A DNA stretch of 64,000 nucleotides from JAIBJN01 sp963847985 (GCA_963847985.1 CAWKBS010000007.1:124001-188000); one strand, 5' to 3'. Positions 1-9,393 are shown, counted from the first letter of the stretch. Numbers and translations: made by a program. The notes: a model not told the origin generated them from the sequence alone.

Positions 1-1621
1 CTACTCGGCCGAGGGCGGCTTCTTCACAAGCCGGTTCGGCCTCGGAGCCCTGGAGCGCGGCTTCTACCGGATCATCCGCGCCGACCCGACGAGGGAGCAG
101 GACTGGAAGAGCTACGCCAAGTCCGTCGTCGTCTTCAGCGCCGTCTTCTCGCTCGTGCTCTACGCGCTCCTCCGGCTGCAGAGCCACCTCTTCCTCAATC
201 CCGACGGGCTCCCCGGGGTCCCGTCGCACATCTCGCTCAACACCACGGCGAGCTTCGTCACCAACACCAACTGGCAGTACTACGGCGGCGAGTACACGAT
301 GTCGTACCTGAGCCAGATGGCCGGGCTCGCGGTGCAGAACTTCGTCTCGGCCGCCGTCGGCATGGCCGTCCTCGTGGCCGTCATCCGCGGGTTCACGCGC
401 CGCTCCTCGAAGACGCTGGGGAACTTCTGGCAGGACCTCTACCGGTCGCTCGCCTACATCCTCCTCCCGCTTTCGGTCATCCTCGCGATCGCGCTGATCT
501 CTCAGGGCGTGCCGCAGACGTTCGACGGCGCCGCCACCGCGACGACGCTCGAGGGCGCCGAGCAGTCGATCGCCCGCGGCCCGGTCGCGTCGCAGGTCGC
601 AATCAAGCAGCTCGGAACGAACGGCGGCGGCTACTACAACTCGAACTCGGCCGTCCCCTTCGAGAACCCGAACGGGCTCACGAACTTCCTGGAGATGCTC
701 TCGATCCTCCTGATCCCGGCCGGCCTCGTCTTCATGTTCGGGAAGCTGGTCGGGGCGCGGAAGCAGGGCTACGCGGTCTTCGCGGCCATGTTCGCGATGT
801 TCGCGATCGGCGTGGCGGTGATCACGCCGCTCGAGCAACAGGGCTCCCAGGTGCTGCAGACATCGGGCGTCGACCTGGACGCGGGGGACGGTCAGAGCGG
901 CGGGAACATGGCCGACAAGGAGGTGCGTTTCGGGATCGCCAACACGTCCCTCTGGGCGGTCGCGACCACGAACGCCTCCAACGGGTCGGTCAGCGGCGGG
1001 CACGACGCCCTCACCGCGGGCGGCGGAGCCGTGCCCATACTCAACATGTTCACCGGTGAGGTGATCTTCGGCGGGGTCGGCTCCGGCCTCTACGGGATGG
1101 TCTTCTACATCGTCATCGCCGTGTTCGTGGCCGGGCTGATGGTGGGGCGGACACCCGAGTATCTGGGGAAGAAGATCGAGGCGCGAGAGGTGAAGATCGC
1201 CGCCGTCGGCGCGCTCTTCGTCCCCACCATGGTGCTGATCATGGTGGCCGTCTCCGTCGTCACCGACGTCGGCCTGGCCTCCATCTTCAACCCCGGCGCG
1301 CACGGCTTCTCCGAAGCGTTCTACGCCTACGACTCGCAGGGGAACAACAACGGCAGCGCCTTCGCCGGCTACGGCGCGACGGACTTCTCGGCGCGCTTCG
1401 GCACGGTCGCGCTCTACCTCGGCCGCCTCGCCCCGCTGATCGCGGCGCTCGCGCTCGCGGGCTCGCTCGGAGGGAAGAAGATCGTGCCCGCCTCCGCCGG
1501 CACCTTCCGGACGGACGGCCCCACCTTCTCGTTCCTCCTGATCGCCGTCATCCTGCTCACCGCCGGGCTGATGATCTTCCCGGCGCTCGCGCTCGGCCCG
1601 CTCGTGGAGGCGCTCTCCTGA
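1..1621 (+). CDS. kdpA: KdpA, K+-translocating subunit of the Kdp ATPase (5' truncated by window)
   Basis: Potassium-binding, channel-like membrane subunit of the high-affinity K+ pump KdpFABC. The reading frame is already open at base 2 (YSAEGGFFTSRFG...), so the first residues and any kdpF lie outside the window. Visible are many hydrophobic segments and the selectivity-filter-like loops, including the conserved stretch around QLGTNGGGYYNSNSAVPFEN (about bases 600-670) and a loop with NTSLWAVATTNASNGSV (about 940-990); both are hallmarks of KdpA. Its TGA shares one base with the ATG of kdpC (TGATG), so translation is coupled. Expected to be induced by K+ limitation; no regulator site can be seen because the promoter is outside the window. 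Confidence 0.97.
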   Translation, partial: YSAEGGFFTSRFGLGALERGFYRIIRADPTREQDWKSYAKSVVVFSAVFSLVLYALLRLQSHLFLNPDGLPGVPSHISLNTTASFVTNTNWQYYGGEYTMSYLSQMAGLAVQNFVSAAVGMAVLVAVIRGFTRRSSKTLGNFWQDLYRSLAYILLPLSVILAIALISQGVPQTFDGAATATTLEGAEQSIARGPVASQVAIKQLGTNGGGYYNSNSAVPFENPNGLTNFLEMLSILLIPAGLVFMFGKLVGARKQGYAVFAAMFAMFAIGVAVITPLEQQGSQVLQTSGVDLDAGDGQSGGNMADKEVRFGIANTSLWAVATTNASNGSVSGGHDALTAGGGAVPILNMFTGEVIFGGVGSGLYGMVFYIVIAVFVAGLMVGRTPEYLGKKIEAREVKIAAVGALFVPTMVLIMVAVSVVTDVGLASIFNPGAHGFSEAFYAYDSQGNNNGSAFAGYGATDFSARFGTVALYLGRLAPLIAALALAGSLGGKKIVPASAGTFRTDGPTFSFLLIAVILLTAGLMIFPALALGPLVEALS

Positions 1622-2199
1622 TGCGGGGGCTCCTCTCGGCAGTCATCGCCGCGGTCGTTTTCACCGCCGTCTTCGGCTTCGCCTACCCCGCGCTCATGAC
1701 CGGCTTCGCCCAGATCGCCTTCCCCGAGAAGGCCGACGGGAGCCTGATCGAGCGGGACGGCCAGGTGGTCGGCTCGCGGCTCGCCGCGCAGGCCTTCACC
1801 GCGCCCGAGTACTTCCACCCGCGGCCCTCCGCCGTCGACTACAACGCGGCCGGAACGAGCTTCGCGAACCTCGGGCCGACGAACCCCGACCTCGCCGCCG
1901 CGGTGGACGAGCAAGCGGAGGCGATCCTCGCGCTCGAGGGCCCGTACAACCCCGGCCTCGAGATCGGCGACATCCCCGTGGACGCCGTCACCACCTCGGG
2001 CTCCGGCATCGACCCGCACATCTCGCCGGCCTACGCCGACCTGCAGGCCGCGCGCATCGCCGAGGTCCGCGGAATCCCGCTCGAGCGCGTCCAGGAGCTG
2101 ATCGACGACGCGACCGACGGCCGGTTCGTCGGCTTCTTCGGCGAGCCCGGCGTCAACGTGCTCGGGCTCAACCTCGCACTCGACCAGGCGACCCGATGA
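1621..2199 (+). CDS. kdpC: KdpC, K+-ATPase accessory subunit
   Basis: 192-residue KdpC, the single-pass subunit thought to help ATP/K+ coupling in the Kdp complex. It has one N-terminal membrane segment (residues about 5-25) and then the conserved extracytoplasmic part: GSRLAAQAF, YFHPRPSAVDYNAAG, and the near-invariant block VDAVTTSGSGIDPHIS followed by VNVLGLNLALDQ at the C-terminus. The length is normal for the family. It overlaps kdpA by one base and kdpB by four (ATGA). The notable feature is its position: it lies between kdpA and kdpB, whereas the usual order is kdpA-kdpB-kdpC. Confidence 0.97.
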   Translation: MRGLLSAVIAAVVFTAVFGFAYPALMTGFAQIAFPEKADGSLIERDGQVVGSRLAAQAFTAPEYFHPRPSAVDYNAAGTSFANLGPTNPDLAAAVDEQAEAILALEGPYNPGLEIGDIPVDAVTTSGSGIDPHISPAYADLQAARIAEVRGIPLERVQELIDDATDGRFVGFFGEPGVNVLGLNLALDQATR

Positions 2200-4256
2200 C
2201 GACCCGTTCCGAGAGCCTGTTCACGCGCGAGATCGTCTTCACCGCGATCGTGGACTCCTTCCGGAAGCTCGACCCGCGGACACTCGTCCGCAACCCGGTG
2301 ATCTTCATCGTTGAGCTCGGGAGCGTCGTCGTCTCGGCTATTTTCGTCATCGACGCGATTCGCGGCGACGAGGGCCAGGAGCCGCTCTGGTTCACCGGCT
2401 CGATCGCGATCTGGCTCTGGCTGACGGTGCTCTTCGCCAACTTCGCCGAGGCGATGGCGGAGGGGCGCGGCAAGGCCCAGGCCAAGGCGCTCCGCGCCAC
2501 GCGCACGACGACCGTCGCCCACCGCCGGCTCCCGAGCGGCGGCGTCGAGGACGTGCCCGCGCCGGAGCTCCGGCCCGGCGACCTGCTGGTCGTGGTGGCC
2601 GGCGAGGTCATCCCCGCAGACGGCGAGATCGTCGAGGGCGTCGGCTCGGTGGACGAGTCGGCCATCACCGGCGAGTCTGCGCCCGTCATCCGCGAGGCCG
2701 GCGGCGACCGCTCGGGCGTCACCGGCGGAACGCGGCTGCTCTCCGACCAGCTCGTGATCGAGGTCACGCAGGAGCCCGGGCACTCGTTCCTCGACCGCAT
2801 GATCGCGCTCGTCGAGGGCGCCGAGCGGCGCAAGACGCCGAACGAGGTGGCGCTCAACATCCTCCTCGCCGGGCTCACGATCACGTTCCTCGCGGCCGTG
2901 GTCACGCTGTACCCGTACGCGCTCTACGCCGGCACCGTCATCACCATGCCCGTGCTCGTGGCCCTGCTCGTCGCGCTGATCCCGACGACGATCGGCGGCC
3001 TGCTCTCGGCGATCGGCATCGCCGGCATGGACCGGCTCGTCCGCCGCAACGTGCTCGCCATGTCGGGCCGCGCGGTCGAGGCGGCCGGCGACGTGGACGT
3101 GCTTCTCCTGGACAAGACGGGCACGATCACGCTCGGCAACCGCCAGGCCGCCGAGCTGATCCCGGCCGACGGCGTCGAGCAACAGGAGCTCGCCGACGTG
3201 GCCCAGCTCGCCTCGCTCGCGGACGAGACCCCCGAGGGGCGCTCCATCGTCGTTCTCGCCAAGGAGCACGGGATCCGCGAGCGGACGCTGGCGGAGGTCG
3301 AGGCGGAGTTCATCCCGTTCACCGCGATGACCCGCATGAGCGGCGTCAACCTGAACGGGCAGCAGATCCGCAAGGGCGCTCCCGACGCCGTCAAGGCATT
3401 CGTCGAGGCGAACGGCGGCCGCATCCCAGCCGAGCTCGACTCCGCCGTCCAGCGCATCGCGGAGGACGGCGGCACGCCGCTCCTCGTCGCCCGCGACAAC
3501 TGGGCACTCGGCGCCGTGCACCTGAAGGACATCGTCAAGGGCGGAATGGAGGAGCGCTTCGTCGAGCTCCGCCGCATGGGCATCCGCTCGATCATGATCA
3601 CCGGCGACAACCCGGTGACGGCCGCGGTCATCGCCCGCGAGGCAGGCGTGGACGACTTCCTCGCCGAAGCGACGCCGGAGCGGAAGATGGAGCTGATCAA
3701 GGACGAGCAGACCAAGGGCCGGCTCGTCGCCATGACCGGGGACGGGACGAACGACGCCCCCGCGCTCGCCCAGTCGGACGTCGGCGTGGCCATGAACACG
3801 GGCACCCAGGCCGCCAAGGAGGCCGGGAACATGGTCGACCTCGACTCGAACCCGACCAAGCTGATCGAGATCGTCGAGGTGGCGAAGCAGCAGCTGATCA
3901 CGCGCGGCGCGCTCACGACCTTCTCGATCGCCAACGACGTGGCCAAGTACTTCGCCATCATCCCGGCGATCTTCGCGGCCACCTACGCCGTCAGCGGCGA
4001 TTCGGGCCCGTTGGACACCCTGAACATCATGGACCTCGGCACTCCCCAGAGCGCCATCCTCTCGGCGATCATCTTCAACGCGCTCGTGATCCCCGCGCTC
4101 GTCCCGCTCGCGCTGCACGGCGTGCGCTACCGGGCGATCGGCGCCACCGCGCTCCTGCGCCGGAACCTGCTCCTCTACGGGCTCGGCGGCGTGATCGTGC
4201 CGTTCATCGGCATCAAGCTGATCGACCTCGTGGTGCACAACCTCTTCGGCGCCTAG
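2196..4256 (+). CDS. kdpB: KdpB, P-type ATPase catalytic subunit
   Basis: 686-residue P-type (type IA) ATPase that hydrolyses ATP to drive K+ uptake. All core motifs are present: the actuator motif TGES with Ser161, equivalent to the serine whose phosphorylation inhibits the E. coli pump; phosphorylation motif DKTGTIT with Asp306; the nucleotide-binding domain; and hinge motif TGDGTNDAPAL at residues 514-524. Membrane segments lie near residues 30-85, 215-270 and 570-680. Length and motif spacing match canonical KdpB, so the protein looks fully functional. The ATG overlaps the kdpC stop by four bases. The stop is followed after 23 bases by the kdpD-like gene, consistent with one transcript. 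Confidence 0.98.
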   Translation: MTTRSESLFTREIVFTAIVDSFRKLDPRTLVRNPVIFIVELGSVVVSAIFVIDAIRGDEGQEPLWFTGSIAIWLWLTVLFANFAEAMAEGRGKAQAKALRATRTTTVAHRRLPSGGVEDVPAPELRPGDLLVVVAGEVIPADGEIVEGVGSVDESAITGESAPVIREAGGDRSGVTGGTRLLSDQLVIEVTQEPGHSFLDRMIALVEGAERRKTPNEVALNILLAGLTITFLAAVVTLYPYALYAGTVITMPVLVALLVALIPTTIGGLLSAIGIAGMDRLVRRNVLAMSGRAVEAAGDVDVLLLDKTGTITLGNRQAAELIPADGVEQQELADVAQLASLADETPEGRSIVVLAKEHGIRERTLAEVEAEFIPFTAMTRMSGVNLNGQQIRKGAPDAVKAFVEANGGRIPAELDSAVQRIAEDGGTPLLVARDNWALGAVHLKDIVKGGMEERFVELRRMGIRSIMITGDNPVTAAVIAREAGVDDFLAEATPERKMELIKDEQTKGRLVAMTGDGTNDAPALAQSDVGVAMNTGTQAAKEAGNMVDLDSNPTKLIEIVEVAKQQLITRGALTTFSIANDVAKYFAIIPAIFAATYAVSGDSGPLDTLNIMDLGTPQSAILSAIIFNALVIPALVPLALHGVRYRAIGATALLRRNLLLYGLGGVIVPFIGIKLIDLVVHNLFGA

Positions 4257-4279
4257 CGCCGAGGCACTAGATTCCGGGA

Positions 4280-5374
4280 GTGCGCGGGCGCTACCGCATC
4301 CTCCTCGGCGCCACGGCCGGGGTCGGCAAGACCTTTCGGATGCTCCAGGAAGGGCAGCAGGCGAAGGCCGAGGGGACCGACGTCGTCATCGGCTACCTCG
4401 AGCCGCACGACCGGCCGGAGACCGCGGCGCAGGCGGAGGGCCTGGAGGCCGTCCCCCGCCGACCGGTCGAGCACGGAGCGCTCGGATTGGAGGAGCTGGA
4501 CGCGGACGCCGTCGTCCGGCGCGCGCCGCAGCTCGCCCTCGTCGACGAGCTGGCGCACACGAACGCGCCGGGATCGAAGAACGCCAAGCGCTACGAGGAC
4601 ATCGACGAGATCCTCGACGCGGGCATCGACGTCATCTCGACGGTCAACGTCCAGCACCTCGAGAGCCTCAACGACCTGGTCTTCGAGCTCACCGGCATCC
4701 GCGTCCGCGAGACGTTCCCCGACCGCGTGCTCGACCAGGCCGACCAGGTCGTGCTCGTCGATCTGACGCCGGAGGAGCTCCAGCTCCGCCTGCGCGCGGG
4801 AAAGGTGTATCCGGGCCGCGAGGTCGAGCGCGCGCTCATGAACTTCTTCAAGCACGAGAACCTGGCCGCGCTCCGCGAGCTCGCTCTGCGCGAGGTGGCC
4901 GAGGACGTGGAGGCGCGCCGCCATCCGTCTGCGCTCGACCCCACGGGCGAGAAGCCCGTCGCCGAGCGGATCCTCGCGCTGATCACGCCGCAGGACCGCT
5001 CGCAGCGCCTGCTCCGCCGGGCCTGGCGCTCCGCCCAGCGCCTCAGCGCCGAGCTCGACGTTCTCTGGGTGCGACGACCGGACCACGAGCTGACCGAGGG
5101 GGAGCGCGAGCAGCTCGCCGCGCTCCGGCGGCTCGGCGTCGTGCTCGGGGCCCATTTCCTAGAGGAGGAATCCGAGGACTTCGTCGAGACCGTCCGCACC
5201 GTCGCGGCCGACCGCGGGACGACCTACGTCTTCATCGGCACGCCCGACAGCCGGCGGCGGGAGGAGATGTTCAAGAGCTCGCTCGTCATGCGCCTCGTCC
5301 GGGCGCTTCCGGGGGTCGACATCCGCATCGTCGCCGACCCCTCGGCCCGGCACGAGCCGCAACGCGAGCGATGA
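4280..5374 (+). CDS. kdpD: KdpD-type sensor module (KdpD + USP domains), lacking the histidine kinase
   Basis: 364-residue protein matching only the N-terminal cytoplasmic half of the K+ sensor KdpD. Residues 10-18 form a Walker A motif (GATAGVGKT, with Ala where KdpD usually has Pro) and LALVDELAHTNAPGS is the matching Walker B region; residues from about 245 on resemble the universal-stress-protein domain. There are no membrane segments and no HisKA or HATPase domain, and no kdpE follows: the next gene is a cupin. The start is a GTG 23 bases after kdpB. Stand-alone KdpD input domains are known in some bacteria; here it may regulate the pump directly or partner with a kinase elsewhere, which is inference. 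Confidence 0.9.
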   Translation: MRGRYRILLGATAGVGKTFRMLQEGQQAKAEGTDVVIGYLEPHDRPETAAQAEGLEAVPRRPVEHGALGLEELDADAVVRRAPQLALVDELAHTNAPGSKNAKRYEDIDEILDAGIDVISTVNVQHLESLNDLVFELTGIRVRETFPDRVLDQADQVVLVDLTPEELQLRLRAGKVYPGREVERALMNFFKHENLAALRELALREVAEDVEARRHPSALDPTGEKPVAERILALITPQDRSQRLLRRAWRSAQRLSAELDVLWVRRPDHELTEGEREQLAALRRLGVVLGAHFLEEESEDFVETVRTVAADRGTTYVFIGTPDSRRREEMFKSSLVMRLVRALPGVDIRIVADPSARHEPQRER

Positions 5375-5434
5375 GTTCCGGCGCCGTTGTCAGTTGACCT
5401 CTGAAACAGGGTTCTTCGACGACGGAGGCTGGAG

Positions 5435-5833
5435 ATGAGCGACGTGACGGTCGTGACGATCGACGAGATGGAGGGGATCCACGAGGGGCTGATGCGACGC
5501 GCCCGGGCCGAGCTCGGCGTGACGGCGTGGGGGATGCAGGTGCTGACGCTGCCGCCGAACTGGGACGGCTACCCGCTGCACAACCACTCCGCCGAGGCCT
5601 ACGACCCGAACCAGGAGGAGGTCTACGTCCCGCTTGAGGGGAGCGCCACGCTCCAGGTCGACGGCGAGGAGTTCGAGCTGCGGCCGGGGGTCATGGCCCG
5701 GCTCGGCCCGGATCAGCTCCGGCGGATCGTCCCGGGCGACGAAGGCATCCGCTTTCTCGCCCTCGGCGGCGCGCCCGGCAGTTTCAGCCCCGGCGCCTGG
5801 ACCGAGCTGGGCGCCGAGCCCCCGGGCGTCTAA
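5435..5833 (+). CDS. Small cupin-domain protein
   Basis: 132-residue single-domain cupin. The conserved motif is visible as HNHSAEAYDPNQEEVYVPLEG (two His and a Glu as metal ligands), followed by the second cupin half with GVMARLGPDQLRRIVPG. The start ATG is preceded by a clear GGAGG ribosome-binding site at about 5425-5430. The ligand or substrate cannot be inferred from sequence; stand-alone cupins of this length include sugar-binding, dioxygenase-like and regulatory proteins. It ends about 10 bases before the ECF sigma factor, so the two may be co-transcribed. Confidence 0.85.
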   Translation: MSDVTVVTIDEMEGIHEGLMRRARAELGVTAWGMQVLTLPPNWDGYPLHNHSAEAYDPNQEEVYVPLEGSATLQVDGEEFELRPGVMARLGPDQLRRIVPGDEGIRFLALGGAPGSFSPGAWTELGAEPPGV

Positions 5834-5843
5834 CGTGGCGGGC

Positions 5844-6815
5844 ATGGTGACCGCCGAGGCCGAGCTCCTCGCGGCGGCGCGCGACGACGAGGAGGCCTTC
5901 CGCCTCCTCGTCGAGCCGCACCGCGGTGCGCTCCACCTGCACTGCTACCGCATGCTCGGCTCGGTGCACGACGCCGACGACGCGCTCCAGGAGACGCTCC
6001 TGCGGGCGTGGCGGTTCCTCGACCGCTTCGAGCCCGGCGGACGGCTCGGCGCCTGGCTGCACGCCATCGCCACCAATGTCTGCCTGACAGCCCTTGCCGG
6101 TCGCCGGCGGCGACCCGAGGTACCGGTGGCCGAGACGGGCGAGGACGCCTGGAACGAGCGCCTCCTTCACCTGACGCCGTACTCGGACCGCCTCCTGGAC
6201 GAGGTCGAGGCCCGCGAGACCGTGCAGCTCGCCTTCGTCACCGCCGCCCAGCTCCTGCCGGCGAAGCAGCGGGCGGTGCTGATCCTCCGCGACGTGCTCG
6301 ACTGGTCGGCGAAGGAGACGGCCGAAGTCCTGGACGACTCGGTTCCCGCCGTGAACAGCGCGCTCCAGCGCGCGCGGGCCGGGCTCGAGCGCGCCCGGAG
6401 CGTCGGCGCGCCCGCGCACGCTCCTGCGCGCGGAACCGACGAGCAGGCGCTCCTCGGCCGGTTCATGGCTGCCTGGGACGCGGTCGACGTCGACGGGATC
6501 GTGAGGCTGCTGGCGCGCGACGCCATGATGGCGATGCCGCCGGAGCCGTTCTACGTGCGCGGGGCGCCCGAGGTCGGCGCGTTCTTCGCCACGGTGCCGC
6601 TCGGCGGCCGCCTGGACGAGATCCGACTCGTCCCGACCGCAGCGAACCGCCAGCCGGCACTGGCGGCGTACGTGCCCGTTCCCGGGGGGAACAGCCTCGA
6701 GCCGTACGGCATCATGGTCTTCGCGCTCGAGGGCGACACCGTGGCCGGCATCGTCGGCTTCGCGGACCCGTCGACCTTCGAGCGCTTCGGGCTCTCGAGC
6801 CGACTGGAGGGCTGA
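5844..6815 (+). CDS. ECF RNA polymerase sigma factor with C-terminal SnoaL-like domain
   Basis: 323-residue sigma-70 family factor of the SigG/'sigma-70 family 5' type. Region 2 is recognisable in HCYRMLGSVHDADDALQETL and FEPGGRLGAWLHAIATN. Region 4 is seen in LPAKQRAVLILRDVLDWSA plus the HTH around ETAEVLDDSVPAVNSALQRAR. After about residue 195 an NTF2/SnoaL-like domain follows, typical of this ECF group, where the extra domain replaces a dedicated anti-sigma factor. I chose ATG 5844; an in-frame GTG at 5835 is possible. The TfoX-like gene starts 3 bases after the stop, and no anti-sigma gene is adjacent, which fits the family. Confidence 0.93.
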   Translation: MVTAEAELLAAARDDEEAFRLLVEPHRGALHLHCYRMLGSVHDADDALQETLLRAWRFLDRFEPGGRLGAWLHAIATNVCLTALAGRRRRPEVPVAETGEDAWNERLLHLTPYSDRLLDEVEARETVQLAFVTAAQLLPAKQRAVLILRDVLDWSAKETAEVLDDSVPAVNSALQRARAGLERARSVGAPAHAPARGTDEQALLGRFMAAWDAVDVDGIVRLLARDAMMAMPPEPFYVRGAPEVGAFFATVPLGGRLDEIRLVPTAANRQPALAAYVPVPGGNSLEPYGIMVFALEGDTVAGIVGFADPSTFERFGLSSRLEG

Positions 6816-6817
6816 GC

Positions 6818-7153
6818 GTGGCCTACGACGAAGAGCTCGCCGACCGCGTCAGGGTCGTGCTGGCCGACGAACCGGGCCTGACCGAGCGCAAGATGTTCGG
6901 CGGGCTCGCGTTCATGATCGGCGGCAACATGGCCTGCGGGATCGTGAAGGACGAGCTGATGCTCAGGCTCGGAGCCGAGGGCGCCGACGCCGCTCTCGCC
7001 GAGCCGAACGTGAGAGCGATGGACTTCACCGGCCGCCCCATGACCGGCATGGTCTACGTGGAGCGCGCGGCGCTCGACGACGCCGGCCTCCGCTCCTGGG
7101 TCGAGCTGGCCGCCGCCTTCGCGCGCTCCCTCCCGCCGAAGGCGAAGCGATAG
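6818..7153 (+). CDS. TfoX N-terminal-domain protein
   Basis: 111-residue protein consisting only of the TfoX/Sxy N-terminal domain, seen from ERKMFGGLAFMIGGNMACGI, the buried-Gly pattern and the terminal MTGMVYVERAALDD segment. In Gammaproteobacteria Sxy/TfoX is a competence regulator, but stand-alone N-terminal domains like this one are widespread and of unknown function, so no competence role should be assumed. The start is a GTG 2 bases after the sigma-factor stop, so it is very probably co-translated with it and may be part of the same regulatory unit. Confidence 0.85.
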   Translation: MAYDEELADRVRVVLADEPGLTERKMFGGLAFMIGGNMACGIVKDELMLRLGAEGADAALAEPNVRAMDFTGRPMTGMVYVERAALDDAGLRSWVELAAAFARSLPPKAKR

Positions 7154-7191
7154 CCGAGCGGCCCCCCGGCGAGCCGACCTCCCCGGAGCGC

Positions 7192-8301
7192 GTGGCCTGG
7201 ATCGTCGGGCTCGAGAGCGACCCGGTCCGGCGCAACCTCCTGATCACCCAGTGCTACCACGACCTCTCGGTGGATCTCGGCAAGCGCCTCGGCGCGGGGC
7301 ACGCGAACTGGTGCACCTTCGCCACGTGGGCCTCGCGCACGGCCGGACGCTTCATCCGCGACGAGGAGGTCCCCGCGGCCTTCCGCGACGTGCTGGCCGG
7401 CTCGACGCACCTTCACCGCGGGATCGAGCGGGCCAACCGGGCGCTCGCCCGGGCACGCGCCGACGCGGAGATCCCCAAGGACGTCGTCCTCGACGTCGCC
7501 CGGCGCATCGTCCACGAGGTCGGCGAGCTGGTCACTCGGGGGAACCTCGCCGTCTTCAGCGAGCTCGCGCCCGTCTTCGCGCGCGCGATCGCCGCGCTCG
7601 ACGAGGACAAGGACGGCGCTGCGCTGCGGCGACTCGGCGAGACCCTGGCCGAGGGCCCCAGCGAGCGCGGAGGCCAGACGCGCCTTCGCCTCGCCCTCAA
7701 CGGCTACGCGCGGGCGCGCTCCGAGCCGGACCCGCACCGGCAGGCGGAGCTCACGCTCCTGGCGAACGCACGCATCGGCCGCCACGAGCAGATCCGGCTC
7801 CAGCCCTACATCGCCGGCTCGATCGAGGCGCCGATCCGCCTCGCCCTGCTCGACCCGGCGGACGAGGCCGCCCGCAGCCTCCCTCGAGGGCTGCGGACGC
7901 TCTGCCGCGGCGCCCTGCGTGTCGCCCTCCGCGACGCGTCCAAGGCCGCCGAGCGCCACTGGGAGGAGCTGTGCACGCGTGAGCTCATGACCCTCCAGTT
8001 CCCGGGCGAGACTCTGCTCCTCGGGCGGCAGCTCCCGGCCCCGAAGGGGCAGCCGCTCTACCCCGCGCTGCTCGACCCGATCAACGACCCCGAGACCCTG
8101 GACTTCCTCCGTCGCAACGGCGCGGACCGCCCCGCTTCCGTCAGCGCCGCCGTCAACTGGACGGAGCTCGACGATCGGATGCGCTACATCGCCGACCTGT
8201 TCCGGTCGCGCCAGTTCGACGCCGCGCTCAGGGGCGGGCCGTTCACGCCCGACCAGCGCCGGCAACTCGACGCGGGACTGCCCGTCACCGGCGAGCTGTA
8301 A
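7192..8301 (+). CDS. Conserved protein of unknown function, 369 aa
   Basis: I do not recognise a named domain. The protein is soluble (no signal peptide or membrane segment), mostly helical, rich in Arg/Ala/Leu, and carries a striking near-N-terminal stretch, CYHDLSVDLGKRLGAGHANW followed by CTFATWASRTAGRFIRDEE, whose dense aromatic/Cys/His content suggests a conserved functional site. A GTG start at 7192 is preceded by GGAG. It follows the TfoX-like gene after 38 bases on the same strand. A short inverted repeat (GAGAGC/GCTCTC, 8316-8332) just after the stop may be a weak terminator. Confidence 0.7.
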   Translation: MAWIVGLESDPVRRNLLITQCYHDLSVDLGKRLGAGHANWCTFATWASRTAGRFIRDEEVPAAFRDVLAGSTHLHRGIERANRALARARADAEIPKDVVLDVARRIVHEVGELVTRGNLAVFSELAPVFARAIAALDEDKDGAALRRLGETLAEGPSERGGQTRLRLALNGYARARSEPDPHRQAELTLLANARIGRHEQIRLQPYIAGSIEAPIRLALLDPADEAARSLPRGLRTLCRGALRVALRDASKAAERHWEELCTRELMTLQFPGETLLLGRQLPAPKGQPLYPALLDPINDPETLDFLRRNGADRPASVSAAVNWTELDDRMRYIADLFRSRQFDAALRGGPFTPDQRRQLDAGLPVTGEL

Positions 8302-8445
8302 CGAGGCCGCGCCGAGAGAGCACCGAGCTCTCCACAGGGTCCAGCGTTCATGCGGGTCTCCGGCCGACCCGGCCGCTGCGGACACTGGTGCGCGCCACGC
8401 TGCCCGCGGTATCCCGGTCGCATCACGTCGACCGGAAGGAGACCC

Positions 8446-9386
8446 ATGAGGATCACACGCATGCGGGCGCTCGCCGCCCTGGCGGCGGTCGGGGCGCTCG
8501 CCCTCGCGGCGGGAGGCGCCCTGGCCGTCGAAAAGAGCGCGGACGTGGCCGCGGCGGCAGACGAGGTCGTCTACGCCTGCCGGCACCCCAACGGCGGCTG
8601 GGCGCGCCTCGTCTCGTCGGCGAGCGCCTGCCGCGCCCGTGAGCAGCCGGTGTCCTGGAACGTCGCAGGCCCGGCAGGGCCGGCGGGCCCGGCCGGGCCG
8701 CAGGGGCCGAAGGGCGACCCCGGCGCAGGCCTGACGAAGCTCAGCGACCTGGCGGGGATCGCGTGCACCACCGACGACGGACAGTCGGGAAAGGTGGAGC
8801 TCGATTTCGCAGGGGACGACACGGTGCTCTTCCGCTGCGTCGCGGGCGGGACGCCGCCGCCGCCTCCACCTCCGCCGCCTCCACCTCCGCCGACCGGCGG
8901 CCTCGTCATCAACGAGATCGACTACGACCAGGTCGGGGCGGACGGCGACGGCTTCGTCGAGCTGAAGAACACCGGGACGGCTGCGATCGACCTCGCCGGA
9001 ATCGCACTCGTGTACGTCGACGGCGCCGACTCGGAGGAGTACGGCCGCGAAGCGCTCACGGGCACGCTGGCGCCGGGCGCGTTCCTCGTCGTCGCCGGCG
9101 ATGCGCAGAACGGGGCGCCGGACGGGCTCGCGCTGATCGACACCGACGACGGCACGCTCCTGGACGCGCTCTCCTACGAGGGCGGCATCACCGCCGCCGT
9201 CGTCACCGGGAGGACGTACAGCCTCGTCGAGGGGACGATGCTGCCCCGACGGTCGCCGACTCGAACACGGCCGCCGGCTCCCTGAGCCGGATCCCGGACG
9301 GGACGGACACCAACAACGCCGCCTCCGACTGGGTCTTCACGACGACCCTGACCCGCGGAGCGGCGAACGTGGCGACCGCTCCGTGA
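8446..9386 (+). CDS. Exported collagen-like / lamin-tail-domain protein, frame broken near the C-terminus
   Basis: Secreted protein: Sec signal peptide (residues 1-28, ending ...GGALA), a short Cys-containing segment, a mini collagen-like run of GPA/GPQ/GPK triplets, a 13-proline linker and a lamin-tail domain (GGLVINEIDYDQ... FVELKNTGTAAIDLAG). The start ATG has the ribosome-binding site GGAAGGAG. The initial frame runs to a stop at 9283-9285, but the conserved lamin-tail ending (SLSRIPDGTDTNNAASDWVF, then GAANV) continues in another frame to 9386. Adding a single G to the GGGG run at 9231-9234 restores one frame reading EGDDAAPTVADS. Either a homopolymer sequencing error or a real C-terminal truncation. 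Confidence 0.8.
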
Positions 9387-9393
9387 GCGGGAC

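Noticed and set aside
2031..4238. 735-codon open frame on the minus strand
   Set aside because: Antisense to kdpB with its intact DKTGT and TGES motifs; composition is a shadow-type HDRE-rich sequence without domains.
6818..7153. Competence regulator
   Set aside because: Only the N-terminal TfoX domain is present, and no competence genes occur nearby; the name does not justify the function.
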